Below are positions 1 through 9,098 of a stretch of 64,000 nucleotides of DNA, one piece after another (the stretch's first letter is position 1; each line of letters opens with the position of its first letter). The notes under the pieces are model-generated. The model searched no databases. It was not told the origin of the DNA and saw only the letters and a list, made by a program, of their open reading frames with translations. The DNA lies in assembly GCA_035555315.1 (NCBI GenBank), contig DATMGU010000133.1, positions 1-64,000 on the forward strand, written 5' to 3'. Both the position numbers and the translations under genes were made by a program. This DNA comes from DATMGU01 sp035555315 (lineage in GTDB: Bacteria; Pseudomonadota; Alphaproteobacteria; ATCC43930; CGMCC-115725).

Positions 1-1
1 C

Positions 2-199
2 TGGCCGTTCAACCTGACCGGCCAACCGGCCGCCTCGATCCCCTGCGGCTTCACGACGGGTGGCTTGCCGATCGGTCTGCAAATCGTCGCCGCCAAATTC
101 CGCGAGGACCTGATCTTTCGGGCAAGCCAGGCGGTCGAAGAGGGGCAGGCCAAAGGGCCCCTGGCAACGATCACCAAATCATATGGCGGCTCACCCTAG
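2..199 (+). CDS. Amidase family protein, C-terminal fragment cut by window edge
   Basis: An open frame runs in from the window edge and stops at TAG 197-199 (65 residues visible). It reads WPFNLTGQPAASIPCGF, then GLPIGLQIVA, then FRASQAVE. This is the typical C-terminal end of amidase-signature enzymes (GatA/AmiE-like fold), where the NxTGxPAxSxPxG and GLPxGxQ motifs pack beside the active site. The catalytic Lys-Ser-Ser part lies outside the window, so the substrate cannot be inferred. It is on the same strand as the AAHS transporter operon that follows after 306 bases, and an amide of an aromatic acid would fit that context (inference). Confidence 0.8.
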   Translation, partial: WPFNLTGQPAASIPCGFTTGGLPIGLQIVAAKFREDLIFRASQAVEEGQAKGPLATITKSYGGSP

Positions 200-505
200 A
201 CCAGTAGCCGCGATGCGCTAACCGGCCCTCGCTTGCGCGATCAGCAACTTCGCGTCCCACGTCGGATCAAGAAACCAGGTATGTAAGCCGGCTTCCGGCG
301 CCTCTCAACGTGGCCACCGTCACGCGGACCTGCCGTTGCCATCACTAAAAACTAACTTCAGCATATTTTTATAAGCATAATCATATAGTTATTGGAAAAC
401 ATGCCGCGCTGAGCGCAACTGGATCGCTTCGAGTTGGAAATCATATGGACTCTACATACCAGGTAACATAGGCTTTCTCTCAAAAAATGGGAGGATAGGC
501 CTTCA
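200..505. other. Intergenic region upstream of the transporter operon
   Basis: No convincing gene. Bases 350-420 are strikingly AT-rich for this window (runs such as TATTTTTATAAGCATAATCA), which suits a promoter for the operon starting at 506. A purine-rich GGGAGGA near 489-495 is the likely ribosome binding site of that first gene. I could not pick a convincing -35/-10 pair or a clear palindrome. Confidence 0.45.
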
Positions 506-1858
506 ATGAAACAGTCCCTGCCCCTACAAGCCTTCATCGATTTGGCTCCCTTCCGGGCACTGCATGTCTGGGTGATCGGGCTTGGCATGGCACTGCTCAT
601 GGCCGACGGCTTCGATACCCAGTCAATCGGGCTGGTCGCTCCGGTCATCGCGGCGGAGTGGCATGTGTCTCCGTCCGCGTTCGGGCTGGTGTTCGGCGCT
701 GGCCTGACCGGCGGATTGATCGGCGCGCCCTTGTTCGGCTGTCTGGCGGATCGCATCGGTCGTAAACCAACGATCACCGCCATGGTGGTTCTCTTCGCGG
801 TGGCGACGCTGTTGACGCCATTGGCCACGTCGGCCGCCATGCTGACTGCGTTGCGCTTCGTCACCGGGCTCGGGCTGGGCGGCGCGCTGCCGACGATCGT
901 GACGCTGGTGTCGGAATTCACGCCTACCCGCATGCGGACCAACGTCGTCGCCTTCGTCTTCGCCGGTTTTCCGCTGGGCTCGGTCATTGGCAGCCTGATC
1001 TCGTCACAGCTGATCCCGATGCTGGGTTGGCGCAGCGTCTTCTTCTTCGGCGGCGGCGTGCCCCTCCTTGTGTTGCCGCTGTTCCTCCTGCGCGTGCCGG
1101 AATCCCCGCGCTTCCTGGCAACCCATGGCCGTGAGGGCGCGGCCGCTGCGATCCTGGTCCGCCTACGCGGCGACGCGCTGTGGAACGGCGTGGTCGAAGC
1201 GAGCGAGGAGGCGCGCGCCTCGGTCAGAGCCCTGTTCTCGGCCGGCCGCCGTGAGAGCACGATCCGCATCTGGCTGACCCTGTTCTGCAGCCTCATGGTG
1301 ACGGTCTTTCTCGTCAGTTGGATGCCGATGCTGGCACGGCAGGCTGGCATCACGCTCGGGGGCGCGATCCTCGGCGTATCGGTGCTCAACCTGGGCGGCG
1401 TCCTGGGCTCGGTCGTGGTTGGCCGGCTGGCTGATCGCTTCGGTCTCTCCAAAGTCGTCGGCCTGTCCTATCTGGCCGGCGCATGCGCCATCACGCTGCT
1501 GGGCCTGTCCGGCCGATCCGAGGCTCTGCTGCTGTCCATGGCCTTCGCGACGGGGATCATGACGGTCGGAGCGCAGATGTGCGCGGTTGCCATGGCATCC
1601 GCGCTCTATCCCACGGAATTGCGCGCAACCGGCGTGGGCTGGGCGATCGGCGTGGGACGGATCGGGTCCGTGCTCGGACCGGTCATCGGCGGATTTCTCA
1701 TCGCCGCCGACATGCCCCAGCCGCTTCTTTTCTTGATCGCAGGGGGTGTTTCGCTCGGCGCGGCACTCGCGTCCATCGGGATCAAGTTCGGGCCGCGGAC
1801 AACGCGCCGGGCCGAGACTGCGAATTTCTTTCGCTTTGTCATCGGGAGGACGGAATGA
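506..1858 (+). CDS. MFS transporter, aromatic acid:H+ symporter (AAHS)-like
   Basis: 450 residues with about 12 hydrophobic segments. The DGFDTQ motif in the first membrane helix (residues 34-39) is a hallmark of the AAHS family (PcaK/BenK-type importers of protocatechuate, 4-hydroxybenzoate, benzoate). The loop 2-3 MFS signature GCLADRIGRK is at about 78-88 and a PESPRF motif follows the central helices. The start is supported by GGGAGGA about ten bases upstream. It is the first gene of a run of four; its TGA overlaps the next ATG (ATGA). The actual substrate is unknown; an aromatic or heteroaromatic carboxylate is the family expectation. Confidence 0.88.
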   Translation: MKQSLPLQAFIDLAPFRALHVWVIGLGMALLMADGFDTQSIGLVAPVIAAEWHVSPSAFGLVFGAGLTGGLIGAPLFGCLADRIGRKPTITAMVVLFAVATLLTPLATSAAMLTALRFVTGLGLGGALPTIVTLVSEFTPTRMRTNVVAFVFAGFPLGSVIGSLISSQLIPMLGWRSVFFFGGGVPLLVLPLFLLRVPESPRFLATHGREGAAAAILVRLRGDALWNGVVEASEEARASVRALFSAGRRESTIRIWLTLFCSLMVTVFLVSWMPMLARQAGITLGGAILGVSVLNLGGVLGSVVVGRLADRFGLSKVVGLSYLAGACAITLLGLSGRSEALLLSMAFATGIMTVGAQMCAVAMASALYPTELRATGVGWAIGVGRIGSVLGPVIGGFLIAADMPQPLLFLIAGGVSLGAALASIGIKFGPRTTRRAETANFFRFVIGRTE

Positions 1859-2760
1859 AAATATCCCATTACTCGACCACGGATTGGAAGAACGACCACC
1901 CCACGGGCGAGATCCTCTTCCAGCATCTCCTTAGAGGTGAGCCGACGTCGAATGACAACTTCATGTATATCATCGGCTGTCAGGTCGCCGATTTCTCGAT
2001 GCCGCGCCACCGGCATAATTTCGATCAGATCCGGCTCCCGCTCATCGGCCCGATGAACCTGGGCGAGAGACTGACGCTGGGCGAAGGCCAGGTCGGCTAT
2101 TTCGCTGAAGGATTACCCTATGGGCCGCAGAACGATCCCCTGGGTCGGGCCCAGCCGGGTGAGCGACTGCAGCTTGTGCTGCAGTTCGCCGGTGCAAGCG
2201 GCTATGGTTTCATGAGCATCGAGCAGCGCAGGCAGGCTCGGGAGGAACTCGCTCAGATCGGAAGCTTCGACGGTCCCAATTTCCACTGGCCGGACGGTCG
2301 GGTCGAATGGGGTCTGAGCGTGATCTGGCGCCACGTCTTCGGCGAGAAGCTCAAATATGCCAAGTCGCGATACAAGGACGTCGTCATCGCCGATCCGCGC
2401 AACTTCGCCTGGAAGCCGCTTCCCTTGGCATACGGGATCGACAACAAGTTCCTCGGATCTTTCAGCGAGCGGCGTGTCTGGGCGGAGATGGTGCGTATCC
2501 GGGCGGGCGCCACATGGTCCTCATTCGACGCGACCGCGCGCCGCCTGCTTGTGGTCCTAAAGGGTGCGGGCGCCGTCGGGGACGAAGAGGTAAAATATCT
2601 GAGCGGGATCCAATCCGAGCCGAACGAGCCGCTCCAGATCCGCGCGAGCGAAGAGATGGAGATCTTTCTCGTCGGGCTGCCTCCAGTTGTCAGAGCGCCG
2701 GAAGGCGAGATCGCCTACGACCATGAGGAGCTCCCCGCGGAAGAAGAAGCCATGGCCTGA
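1855..2760 (+). CDS. Cupin-like protein of unknown function
   Basis: 301 residues, beginning MKISHYSTTDWKND at the ATG that overlaps the transporter stop by four bases; a GGGAGGA precedes it. The fragment MPRHRHNFDQIRLPL followed by a glycine-rich strand pattern resembles a cupin barrel with a metal-type HxH, and a second barrel-like half (TWSSFDATARRLLVVLKGAG) suggests a bicupin. I do not recognise a specific enzyme. Translational coupling to the AAHS transporter suggests action on the imported compound, for example as a ring-cleavage or isomerising cupin (inference). Confidence 0.65.
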   Translation: MKISHYSTTDWKNDHPTGEILFQHLLRGEPTSNDNFMYIIGCQVADFSMPRHRHNFDQIRLPLIGPMNLGERLTLGEGQVGYFAEGLPYGPQNDPLGRAQPGERLQLVLQFAGASGYGFMSIEQRRQAREELAQIGSFDGPNFHWPDGRVEWGLSVIWRHVFGEKLKYAKSRYKDVVIADPRNFAWKPLPLAYGIDNKFLGSFSERRVWAEMVRIRAGATWSSFDATARRLLVVLKGAGAVGDEEVKYLSGIQSEPNEPLQIRASEEMEIFLVGLPPVVRAPEGEIAYDHEELPAEEEAMA

Positions 2761-2797
2761 ACCGACCGGCGGTCGCTTAGTGACAAGGAGGAGAGTG

Positions 2798-3238
2798 ATG
2801 ACCGCAATAACCTTGGACCAAGCTTCACGCATCGTAGACGCGGCTCTCTCCCACGGGCGAGAGCTTGGTCTCGCTCCCTTGACCGTGACGGTCCTCGACC
2901 CGGGCGGCCATGTTGTCGCCCTCAAGCGCGAAGACGGATCCGGAAATCTCCGACCCGATATCGCCTTCGGCAAGGCGTGGGGCGCGCTCGGCATGGGATT
3001 TGGCAGCCGGACGCTGGCGCGGCGTGCCGGCGCGGCCCCCGCCTTCTTCGCCGCTCTCAACGCCGTGTCGGACGGACGCGTGGTCCCGGTGCCGGGAGGC
3101 GTTCTGATCCGCGACGAGCGCGGCACTCTCATGGGGGCCGTGGGCATCAGTGGCGATACCTCGGACCAGGATGAGATATGCGCGCTTTTCGGCATCAAGC
3201 GGGTGGGCCTCGCGGCGGATCCGGGAACAAACGACTGA
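2798..3238 (+). CDS. GlcG/HbpS family protein (DUF336)
   Basis: 146 residues from the ATG at 2798, chosen because AAGGAGGA lies directly upstream. The longer reading from 2687 runs through the previous gene. VLDPGGHVVALKREDGS near residues 33-49 and VPGGVLIRD ... GAVGISGDTSDQDE near 98-124 are characteristic of the GlcG/HbpS fold. Members are small oligomeric proteins found in catabolic operons (glycolate, propanediol, aromatics) or as haem-binding proteins; the molecular role is usually unclear. It is third in the operon, after the transporter and cupin. Confidence 0.85.
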   Translation: MTAITLDQASRIVDAALSHGRELGLAPLTVTVLDPGGHVVALKREDGSGNLRPDIAFGKAWGALGMGFGSRTLARRAGAAPAFFAALNAVSDGRVVPVPGGVLIRDERGTLMGAVGISGDTSDQDEICALFGIKRVGLAADPGTND

Positions 3239-3253
3239 GAGACGAGGAACGCT

Positions 3254-4081
3254 GTGTTCGGCGCTGGGGTAGGAGTAAGGGACGTGATTGAGGATGGAGA
3301 ATCCGGCAGGGGGGCGCCTACGCCAAACCGCGGCGGCGGTATCGCTGACCGGATCATCTCGGATCTTCAGGCCAAGATCCTGCAAGGCCACTATCCACGT
3401 GGCAGCAAGCTGCCCTCGGAGCGCGAACTAACGCAACATTATGCCGCCAGCGGACCGACCGTCCGTGAAGCCATCCGTGGGCTGGCCGCGATGAGCCTCG
3501 TCGAATCACGACGCGGCGCGGGCGTCATCGTGATCGCCGCCACCGACCAGTTGTTCTCGACCGCGATCAATTCCTTCATCGAGGCCGAGCAGATCCAGCT
3601 GTCCGAAATCCTTGAGGTTCTTGAAGCGCTCTACGTCAAGGGTGCGTCGCTGATCTGTTTGCATGCCTCGGACGCCGAGCTCGAGGCGTTGGTTGCCGCC
3701 CTGGTAAGATTGGAGCGCACGAGCGAGCCAAACGAACGATCCGAGAAGCTGCAACTCTTCCTGAACTGCCTGGCGGACGCGTCGCACAATCCGCTCATGT
3801 CGATGCTGTGCAAGATGCTGGTCGACCTGCTGGTCCGAGTCTCGCTCGCGCAAGTGGGAGGCATCGCCAGAAACTGGGAACGGATCGCAGCGCGCCTCGA
3901 GCCGGATCGGCGAGAACTCGTGGAAGCGCTCTATGCCCGCGACGCCGCGCTCGCGTCGGTGCTGGCCGCTTCCTATCATCACCGCACGAAGCAATTGGTC
4001 GCCCGCGCCATGGCAGCGGATGCCAATGGTGGCACCGATCGCATGCGCATCGCCTTCGGCCTCATGCGGCGGACCGCGTGA
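3254..4081 (+). CDS. GntR family transcriptional regulator (FadR/FCD subfamily)
   Basis: 275 residues from GTG 3254, with GAGGAAC just upstream. An N-terminal winged helix covers about residues 29-95 (LPSERELTQHYAASGPTVREA, the recognition-helix region). A helical effector domain of FCD type follows, with SHNPLMSMLCKMLVDL. FadR/FCD regulators usually repress a neighbouring catabolic operon until a carboxylate ligand binds. As the last gene of the transporter/cupin/GlcG run it probably controls that run. The unusual glycine-rich N-terminal extension of about 28 residues may mean translation starts further in. Confidence 0.87.
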   Translation: MFGAGVGVRDVIEDGESGRGAPTPNRGGGIADRIISDLQAKILQGHYPRGSKLPSERELTQHYAASGPTVREAIRGLAAMSLVESRRGAGVIVIAATDQLFSTAINSFIEAEQIQLSEILEVLEALYVKGASLICLHASDAELEALVAALVRLERTSEPNERSEKLQLFLNCLADASHNPLMSMLCKMLVDLLVRVSLAQVGGIARNWERIAARLEPDRRELVEALYARDAALASVLAASYHHRTKQLVARAMAADANGGTDRMRIAFGLMRRTA

Positions 4082-4134
4082 TCGCGCCCTTCGAGACGTT
4101 GATCCAGGTACTTTAAGCGGTGTTGTGATTCTCC

Positions 4135-5766
4135 CTAGTCTGGAAGGGAGTCGGCCGGCGCTACCGCCCGAGCATAGGCCACATCCTTCAGCCGGTTGCT
4201 GCTGACCAGCAAACCGGCGGCGGCCCCTTCGGCGTCGCGGCGTAGCCGCACGTCGTACCAGGCGCGAAAGGAAGTGGACGGGACCGAGACCCGGAACAGG
4301 TCATCCTCGACCGGCGTCACATCCCAGACGGCCCCCCGCGCGATCGGGCCATCGACATGCACCCGCATGGCCCCGTCGGTTTCGACGAAGCGCCACGTGG
4401 CGGCCATCTCGTCGCTGGCATAGCCGCCGGCCAGGTCCCGGGGCAAGACGGCGCCGGGCGCCACGCGGTGCCAGGCGGCGATATGACCGGCATCCTGTTC
4501 GATCTCCAGCGTATCGCCACCCACTTGGCGGATCGCCAGCAGGATGGTGCCATGCGTCACGACCAGCCGGCCATCCTCCGTCGCCTGGGGCGGCAAGGGA
4601 GCGCCGCCGATGGTGATCACCGGTGCGCCGTCCTCGCCCAAGGTGATGTCCAGGGTGGCGCCGGCTTCCCGGTCGACCCAGCACCCCACCAGCGGCTCCA
4701 GCGCCGACCGGGCGGGCATCGGCGGCACCGGATGGATGCCGGGCTTACCCTCGATCAAGACGTCGAGCACCTGATGAACCAGTGCCGCGGGATCGATGCC
4801 GCCGTGATTGGCGATGGCGATCACCGCCAGGTCCAACTCGGCCACGCGCAGGAATTCGGTCCGATAGCCGGGCCACAACCCGCCATGACTGATCGTCCGG
4901 AAGCCACGATGCGCATCGACGCGCAAACCCCGCGCGTAGAGGTTGGGCACGCCATTGGTGAACGGCGCCTGGCGCTGCAGCGCCTCGGTAAGCGCGCCGC
5001 CGCCGACGCGGCCGGTGGTGAAGTTACGCTCCCACAAGGCAAGATCCTCGACGCAGGAGACCAGGCCGCCCTCGCCGCCCAGCGCGAAGCCGTGGGGCGC
5101 CCGGATGAAGCCATTCGCCTGCGGCAGGTAGCCGGTGGCGAGGCCGGGCACGGGCGACTGCGGATCCGGGGTCATGCGGGTACGGGTCATGCCCAGCGGC
5201 GCGAAGATCCGCCGCTCCAGAAACCCGCCCAGCGCCTCCCCGGTCAGCTTCTCGACGATCAGGCCAAGCAGCAGGAAATTGGAGTTGCTGTAGAGAAAGC
5301 GGCTATCCGGCGCGAAGTTGAGCTTGCGTTGCCGGCAGATGCCGGCGAGCAGATCCGCGGTGCCGCAGGGATGCCCCAAGCCGGCGCCGCCTTGGCGCAT
5401 GATCTCCAGCATGTCGCGCACGCCGCTGCTGTTATGCATGAGCTGCGCGATGGTGACCGGCGCACCCATATCCGGCACCTCCGGCAAATGCTCGCGGACA
5501 TTGTCGGAGAGGCGGAGGCGACCCTCGGCCTCCAGCATCAGGATCGCCGCGCAGGTAAATTGCTTGCTGACCGAGGCGATGCGGAAACAGGTGTCCGGCC
5601 CGATCGGCACGCCCAGCTCCAGGCTGGCGAGGCCGGCGCTGTCATGCAGCACCAGCGCCCCGCCGCGCACCACCCCGACCGTCACCCCGGGCGTGCCGCC
5701 GTCCGCCCAAGGTGTAAGCAGCGCCGCGACACGGCGTTGAAGCAACAGCAGGTCCAGATCAGGCAT
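4135..5766 (-). CDS. Serine hydrolase of peptidase family S12, D-aminopeptidase-like
   Basis: 543 residues from ATG 5766 (24 further codons are open upstream but look unnatural). The penicillin-recognising triad is complete: S65-V-S-K68, Tyr159-Ser-Asn and His294-Gly-Gly. Its spacing closely follows the Ochrobactrum D-aminopeptidase DAP (Ser62/Lys65, Tyr153, His287; about 520 residues). The remaining 200 residues look like the two C-terminal beta-barrel domains of DAP. Expected reaction: release of N-terminal D-residues from peptides or amides. No signal peptide, so probably cytoplasmic. Converges on the GntR gene; divergent from the response regulator. Confidence 0.85.
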   Translation of the reverse strand: MPDLDLLLLQRRVAALLTPWADGGTPGVTVGVVRGGALVLHDSAGLASLELGVPIGPDTCFRIASVSKQFTCAAILMLEAEGRLRLSDNVREHLPEVPDMGAPVTIAQLMHNSSGVRDMLEIMRQGGAGLGHPCGTADLLAGICRQRKLNFAPDSRFLYSNSNFLLLGLIVEKLTGEALGGFLERRIFAPLGMTRTRMTPDPQSPVPGLATGYLPQANGFIRAPHGFALGGEGGLVSCVEDLALWERNFTTGRVGGGALTEALQRQAPFTNGVPNLYARGLRVDAHRGFRTISHGGLWPGYRTEFLRVAELDLAVIAIANHGGIDPAALVHQVLDVLIEGKPGIHPVPPMPARSALEPLVGCWVDREAGATLDITLGEDGAPVITIGGAPLPPQATEDGRLVVTHGTILLAIRQVGGDTLEIEQDAGHIAAWHRVAPGAVLPRDLAGGYASDEMAATWRFVETDGAMRVHVDGPIARGAVWDVTPVEDDLFRVSVPSTSFRAWYDVRLRRDAEGAAAGLLVSSNRLKDVAYARAVAPADSLPD

Positions 5767-5902
5767 CGCGGCGATACTCACTATTGGACGGCAAGGAAAA
5801 TTCGGCAAATTGTGCTGCCCTTGCGGGAATATTGGCAATCTACAACTTGCTCCAAATCGAGTGTTGGGAATTCCTCAGCCGAGCAACCAGGAGGATTGTT
5901 AC

Positions 5903-6580
5903 GTGAAGATCCTGTTGATGGAGGATGAGCGCGAGACCGCCGGCTATGTCGCGCAAGGGCTTCAGGAAGAGGGGCACCTGCTCAGCGTGGCGGAGGATGG
6001 GCGTGACGGCCTGTTTCGTGCCACGGGTGAGGATTGGGATCTGCTGATCGTCGACCGTATGCTGCCCGTGCTGGATGGGGTCGCCGTCGTGCGCACGCTC
6101 CGCGCCGGCAACATCATGACCCCCGTGCTGTTTTTGACGACCTTGGGCGGGGTCGGCGATCGGGTCGTCGGCCTCAATGCCGGCGGCGATGATTATCTGG
6201 TGAAGCCTTTCGCCTTCGCCGAGCTGGTGGCGCGGGTCACCGCACTCGGCCGGCGGCGCACCACGATGGCCGCGGAAACCGTCTTGCGTGTCGCCGATCT
6301 GGAGATGGACCTGCTGGGCCGCACGGTGCGGCGCGGCAAGCAGCCGGTCGAGCTGCAGCCCAGGGAATTCAGGTTGCTGGAATATCTCATGCGCCATGCC
6401 GGCGAGGTCGTCACCCGGACGATGCTGCTGGAGAATGTCTGGGATTTCCATTTCGATCCGCGCACCAATCTGGTCGAGAGCCATATCAGCCGGCTGCGCT
6501 CGAAGATCGCCGGCCAGGACGCGCCCGAACTCATCAATACGGTGCGGGGCGCCGGATACTGCATTCGTGCTCCTGTTTAG
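5903..6580 (+). CDS. OmpR/PhoB-family response regulator
   Basis: 225 residues from GTG 5903, with AGGAGG about nine bases upstream. Receiver domain: acidic pocket E7-D8, phosphoacceptor D51, T80 and K101 (LVKPF). A winged-helix DNA-binding domain follows (about 130-223) with the RDF-like VELQPREFRLLEYLMRH stretch and a VRGAGYCI ending. Followed by a histidine kinase on the same strand, with which it presumably forms a two-component system. The stimulus is unknown; closest in style to QseB/PmrA/CusR-type regulators. Confidence 0.93.
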   Translation: MKILLMEDERETAGYVAQGLQEEGHLLSVAEDGRDGLFRATGEDWDLLIVDRMLPVLDGVAVVRTLRAGNIMTPVLFLTTLGGVGDRVVGLNAGGDDYLVKPFAFAELVARVTALGRRRTTMAAETVLRVADLEMDLLGRTVRRGKQPVELQPREFRLLEYLMRHAGEVVTRTMLLENVWDFHFDPRTNLVESHISRLRSKIAGQDAPELINTVRGAGYCIRAPV

Positions 6581-6659
6581 GCACCCGCTCGGCCTCAGGC
6601 ATCGGTTCGGCCCCAGGCGTCTGCTCGATCTGATCAAGACGGGACACGCCTCGCTCGGC

Positions 6660-8012
6660 ATGCCCAGGCTGCTGCGCACCACCAGTTTCCGAATGACTTT
6701 GCTCTATGCGGGGCTCTTCACCGTATCGGTTCTGCTGCTGCTTGCCGTCATCCTGTGGTTCAGCACCGCCTATATCGCCGAGCAGATCGATCGGACGGTC
6801 TTCAATGAAATCGTTGAAATCGTGACCGAAACCGAGGGGCGTGGGCTGCAGGGCTTGCGTGACGCCGTTTCTCCGCTGGCGGAGAAAGCGCCGCCGGGGG
6901 TCTATTATCTGCTGCAGGATAACGCCGGCACGGTGCTCGCCGGCAATATGCCGCGGGTCAAACCCGTGCTCGGGGTCTGGACCTGGGCACCGCCGGGGAC
7001 CGGCAAGCGGATCGAGCGCGCCGGCCGGATCGTGCGCGGTCGCGGCGTGCCGGTGGCCGAGGGCGGTTATCTGTTCGTCGGGCTCGACGGGTTCGAGCTC
7101 GGCGAGATGCAGGAGACGATCACCCGATCCTTCGTCGTCATTCTGGCGGCGACGATCATGCTGGCCTTGGCCGGCGGCGCCGTGATGAGCCTCGGCCTGC
7201 AACGACGCGTCGAGGCGATCAGCCGCACCAGCCGCGATATCGTCGCCGGGGATCTGGGGCGACGCATCGCGATCCGCGGCACGGATGACGAATTCGACCA
7301 TCTGGCGGCCAGCCTCAATGCGATGCTCGATCGGATCGAAAGCTTGATGCAGGGTCTGCGCGAGGTATCCAGCGACATCGCCCATGATCTGCGCACGCCT
7401 CTCAGCCGGTTGCGGCAGCGTCTCGAACTCGCCCGACGCCGGGCGCTGTCCGTCGAAACGCTGCATGAGGCGCTCGACGCCTCGATCGCCGATGTCGACG
7501 CCATCCTCGATACCTTCGGCGCCCTGCTGCGGATCGCCCAGATCGAGGCCCATACCAAGGCCGCCGGCTTCGCCGAGCTGGATATGAGCGAGATGCTGCA
7601 GGCGATGGTCGAGGCCTATCAGACGGTCGCCGAGGAGCGCGGGCAGATGCTGGCCGGCGATATCGAGGCGGGCCTCTGGCTGGTCGGCGACCGCGAATTG
7701 CTGCCTCAGCTGTTCTCGAACCTGATCGAGAACGCGATCCGGCATTGTCCGAGCGGCGCCCGGATCGAGTTGGCGGCGCATCTGCGGGCCGGCGGCATCG
7801 AGGTCGACGTCGCTGATGACGGGCCGGGCATCCCGGCGGACCTCACGGAGAAAGTCCTGCAGCGCTTTTTCCGGCTGGAGCGCAGCCGGACCACGCCCGG
7901 TACCGGCCTTGGCCTCAGCCTGGCGGCGGCCATCGCCGGGCTGCACAGAACCCGCCTCGATCTCAGCGACAATCGACCGGGCCTGCGCATCCGGCTGTTG
8001 TTCCCGCGCTGA
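6660..8012 (+). CDS. Two-component sensor histidine kinase (EnvZ/QseC-type)
   Basis: 450 residues from ATG 6660. Membrane helix at about 13-35, a periplasmic loop to about 155, second helix at about 157-180, then HAMP. The dimerisation/phosphoacceptor box is SSDIAHDLRTPLSR with His242. The ATPase domain shows the N box NLIENAIRH, then DDGPGIP and GTGLGLSL. The frame is open upstream through a GTG near 6567 overlapping the regulator's end, so an earlier, coupled start is possible. Partner of the response regulator 79 bases upstream. The short periplasmic sensor loop has no recognisable domain. Confidence 0.92.
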   Translation: MPRLLRTTSFRMTLLYAGLFTVSVLLLLAVILWFSTAYIAEQIDRTVFNEIVEIVTETEGRGLQGLRDAVSPLAEKAPPGVYYLLQDNAGTVLAGNMPRVKPVLGVWTWAPPGTGKRIERAGRIVRGRGVPVAEGGYLFVGLDGFELGEMQETITRSFVVILAATIMLALAGGAVMSLGLQRRVEAISRTSRDIVAGDLGRRIAIRGTDDEFDHLAASLNAMLDRIESLMQGLREVSSDIAHDLRTPLSRLRQRLELARRRALSVETLHEALDASIADVDAILDTFGALLRIAQIEAHTKAAGFAELDMSEMLQAMVEAYQTVAEERGQMLAGDIEAGLWLVGDRELLPQLFSNLIENAIRHCPSGARIELAAHLRAGGIEVDVADDGPGIPADLTEKVLQRFFRLERSRTTPGTGLGLSLAAAIAGLHRTRLDLSDNRPGLRIRLLFPR

Positions 8013-8046
8013 ACGGGTCTGGACGGGGGTCCCCTACATCGGCTCT

Positions 8047-8081
8047 ATAGCGCTATTGTCGATCGGCGCCGTGCCGGCGCC
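8047..8081. promoter_or_regulatory. Palindromes upstream of the KDA dehydratase gene
   Basis: Two symmetrical elements lie in the 126-base gap after the kinase gene: ATAGCGCTAT (8047-8056), a perfect 10-base palindrome, and GGCGCC-GTGCC-GGCGCC (8065-8081). They are 58-92 bases before the dehydratase start. They could be an operator for the sugar-acid genes or a terminator for the kinase; neither has a T-tract. Confidence 0.3.
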
Positions 8082-8138
8082 CCGCCTGCGGCGTCGATCC
8101 GATAGCCGCCCGTCCGACAGGCAAGGGAGACTGACGAT

Positions 8139-9059
8139 ATGTCGATAAAGCGCCGCTTTGGAGGTGTTTTCCCGGTGGTTCCGACCATCTTCGACGAGGC
8201 CGGGGCACTCGACCTCGCCGGCCAGAAGCGCTGCGTCGACTTCATGATCGATGCGGGATCGAACGGGCTGTCGATCCTGGCGAACTTCTCCGAGCAATTC
8301 GTCATCTCCGATGAAGAGCGCTCGATCCTGACGCGCGAGATCCTGGAGCATGTCGCGGGACGGGTGCCGGTGATCGTCACCACATCGCATTTCTCGTCGG
8401 CGATCTGCGCCGAGCGGAGCCGGCAGGCCGAGGCGCTGGGGGCCGCCATGGTCATGATCATGCCACCCTATCACGGGGCCACGATCCGCGTGTCGGAACG
8501 CGGCATCGAGGAGTTCTTCCGCACCGTCTCGGACGCGATCGCGATCCCGATCATGATCCAGGACGCGCCGGTCAGCGGCACCACCCTGTCGGCCGACTTC
8601 CTGGCCAAGCTGGCGCGCGAGGTCGCCGCGGTCGCCTATTTCAAGATCGAGGTGCCGTTCGCCGCGAACAAGCTGCGCCAGCTCATCGAGCTGGGCGGCG
8701 CCCATGTCGAAGGACCCTGGGACGGCGAGGAGGCGATCACGCTGATGGCCGACCTCGATGCCGGGGCGACCGGCGCCATGACCGGCGGCGCCTATCCCGA
8801 TGGCCTGGTGCCGATCGTGCGGGACTATCTCGCCGGCAACCGGGAGGCCGCCCAGCGGGGCTATGACCGCTGGCTGCCGCTGATCAATTACGAGAACCGC
8901 CAATGCGGCCTTTTGGCCTGCAAAGCGTTGATGAAGGAAGGCGGCGTGATCGCGTGCGAGGCACCCCGGCACCCGATCATGCCGCTGCACCCGCGAACCC
9001 GCGCCGGGTTGATCGACATCGCCCGCCGCCTCGACCCGCTGGTCCTCCGCTGGGCCTGA
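8139..9059 (+). CDS. L-2-keto-3-deoxyarabonate dehydratase (DapA family)
   Basis: 306 residues; AGGGAGA precedes the ATG. A class I lyase of the DHDPS superfamily with Schiff-base Lys169 in AYFKIEVP. It closely follows, from memory, the Azospirillum brasilense L-KDA dehydratase: RGVFPVVPT-like start, LANFSEQF, VIVTTSH, MPPYHGAT, EGPWDGEEAITL, LDPLVLRW end. It would convert L-2-keto-3-deoxyarabonate to alpha-ketoglutaric semialdehyde, and the next gene supplies the dehydrogenase for that product. A D-xylose or hexuronate analogue cannot be excluded. Earlier genes of the route (dehydrogenase, lactonase, arabonate dehydratase) are not in the window. Confidence 0.86.
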   Translation: MSIKRRFGGVFPVVPTIFDEAGALDLAGQKRCVDFMIDAGSNGLSILANFSEQFVISDEERSILTREILEHVAGRVPVIVTTSHFSSAICAERSRQAEALGAAMVMIMPPYHGATIRVSERGIEEFFRTVSDAIAIPIMIQDAPVSGTTLSADFLAKLAREVAAVAYFKIEVPFAANKLRQLIELGGAHVEGPWDGEEAITLMADLDAGATGAMTGGAYPDGLVPIVRDYLAGNREAAQRGYDRWLPLINYENRQCGLLACKALMKEGGVIACEAPRHPIMPLHPRTRAGLIDIARRLDPLVLRWA

Positions 9060-9098
9060 TGGGACTTTTTCCATCGAATGACAGCTAAGGAAGCCACG

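Noticed and set aside
358..1452. 364-codon open frame antisense to the AAHS transporter
   Set aside because: Arg/Ser/Pro-rich shadow of a high-GC gene with no recognisable motif; the plus-strand transporter is unambiguous.
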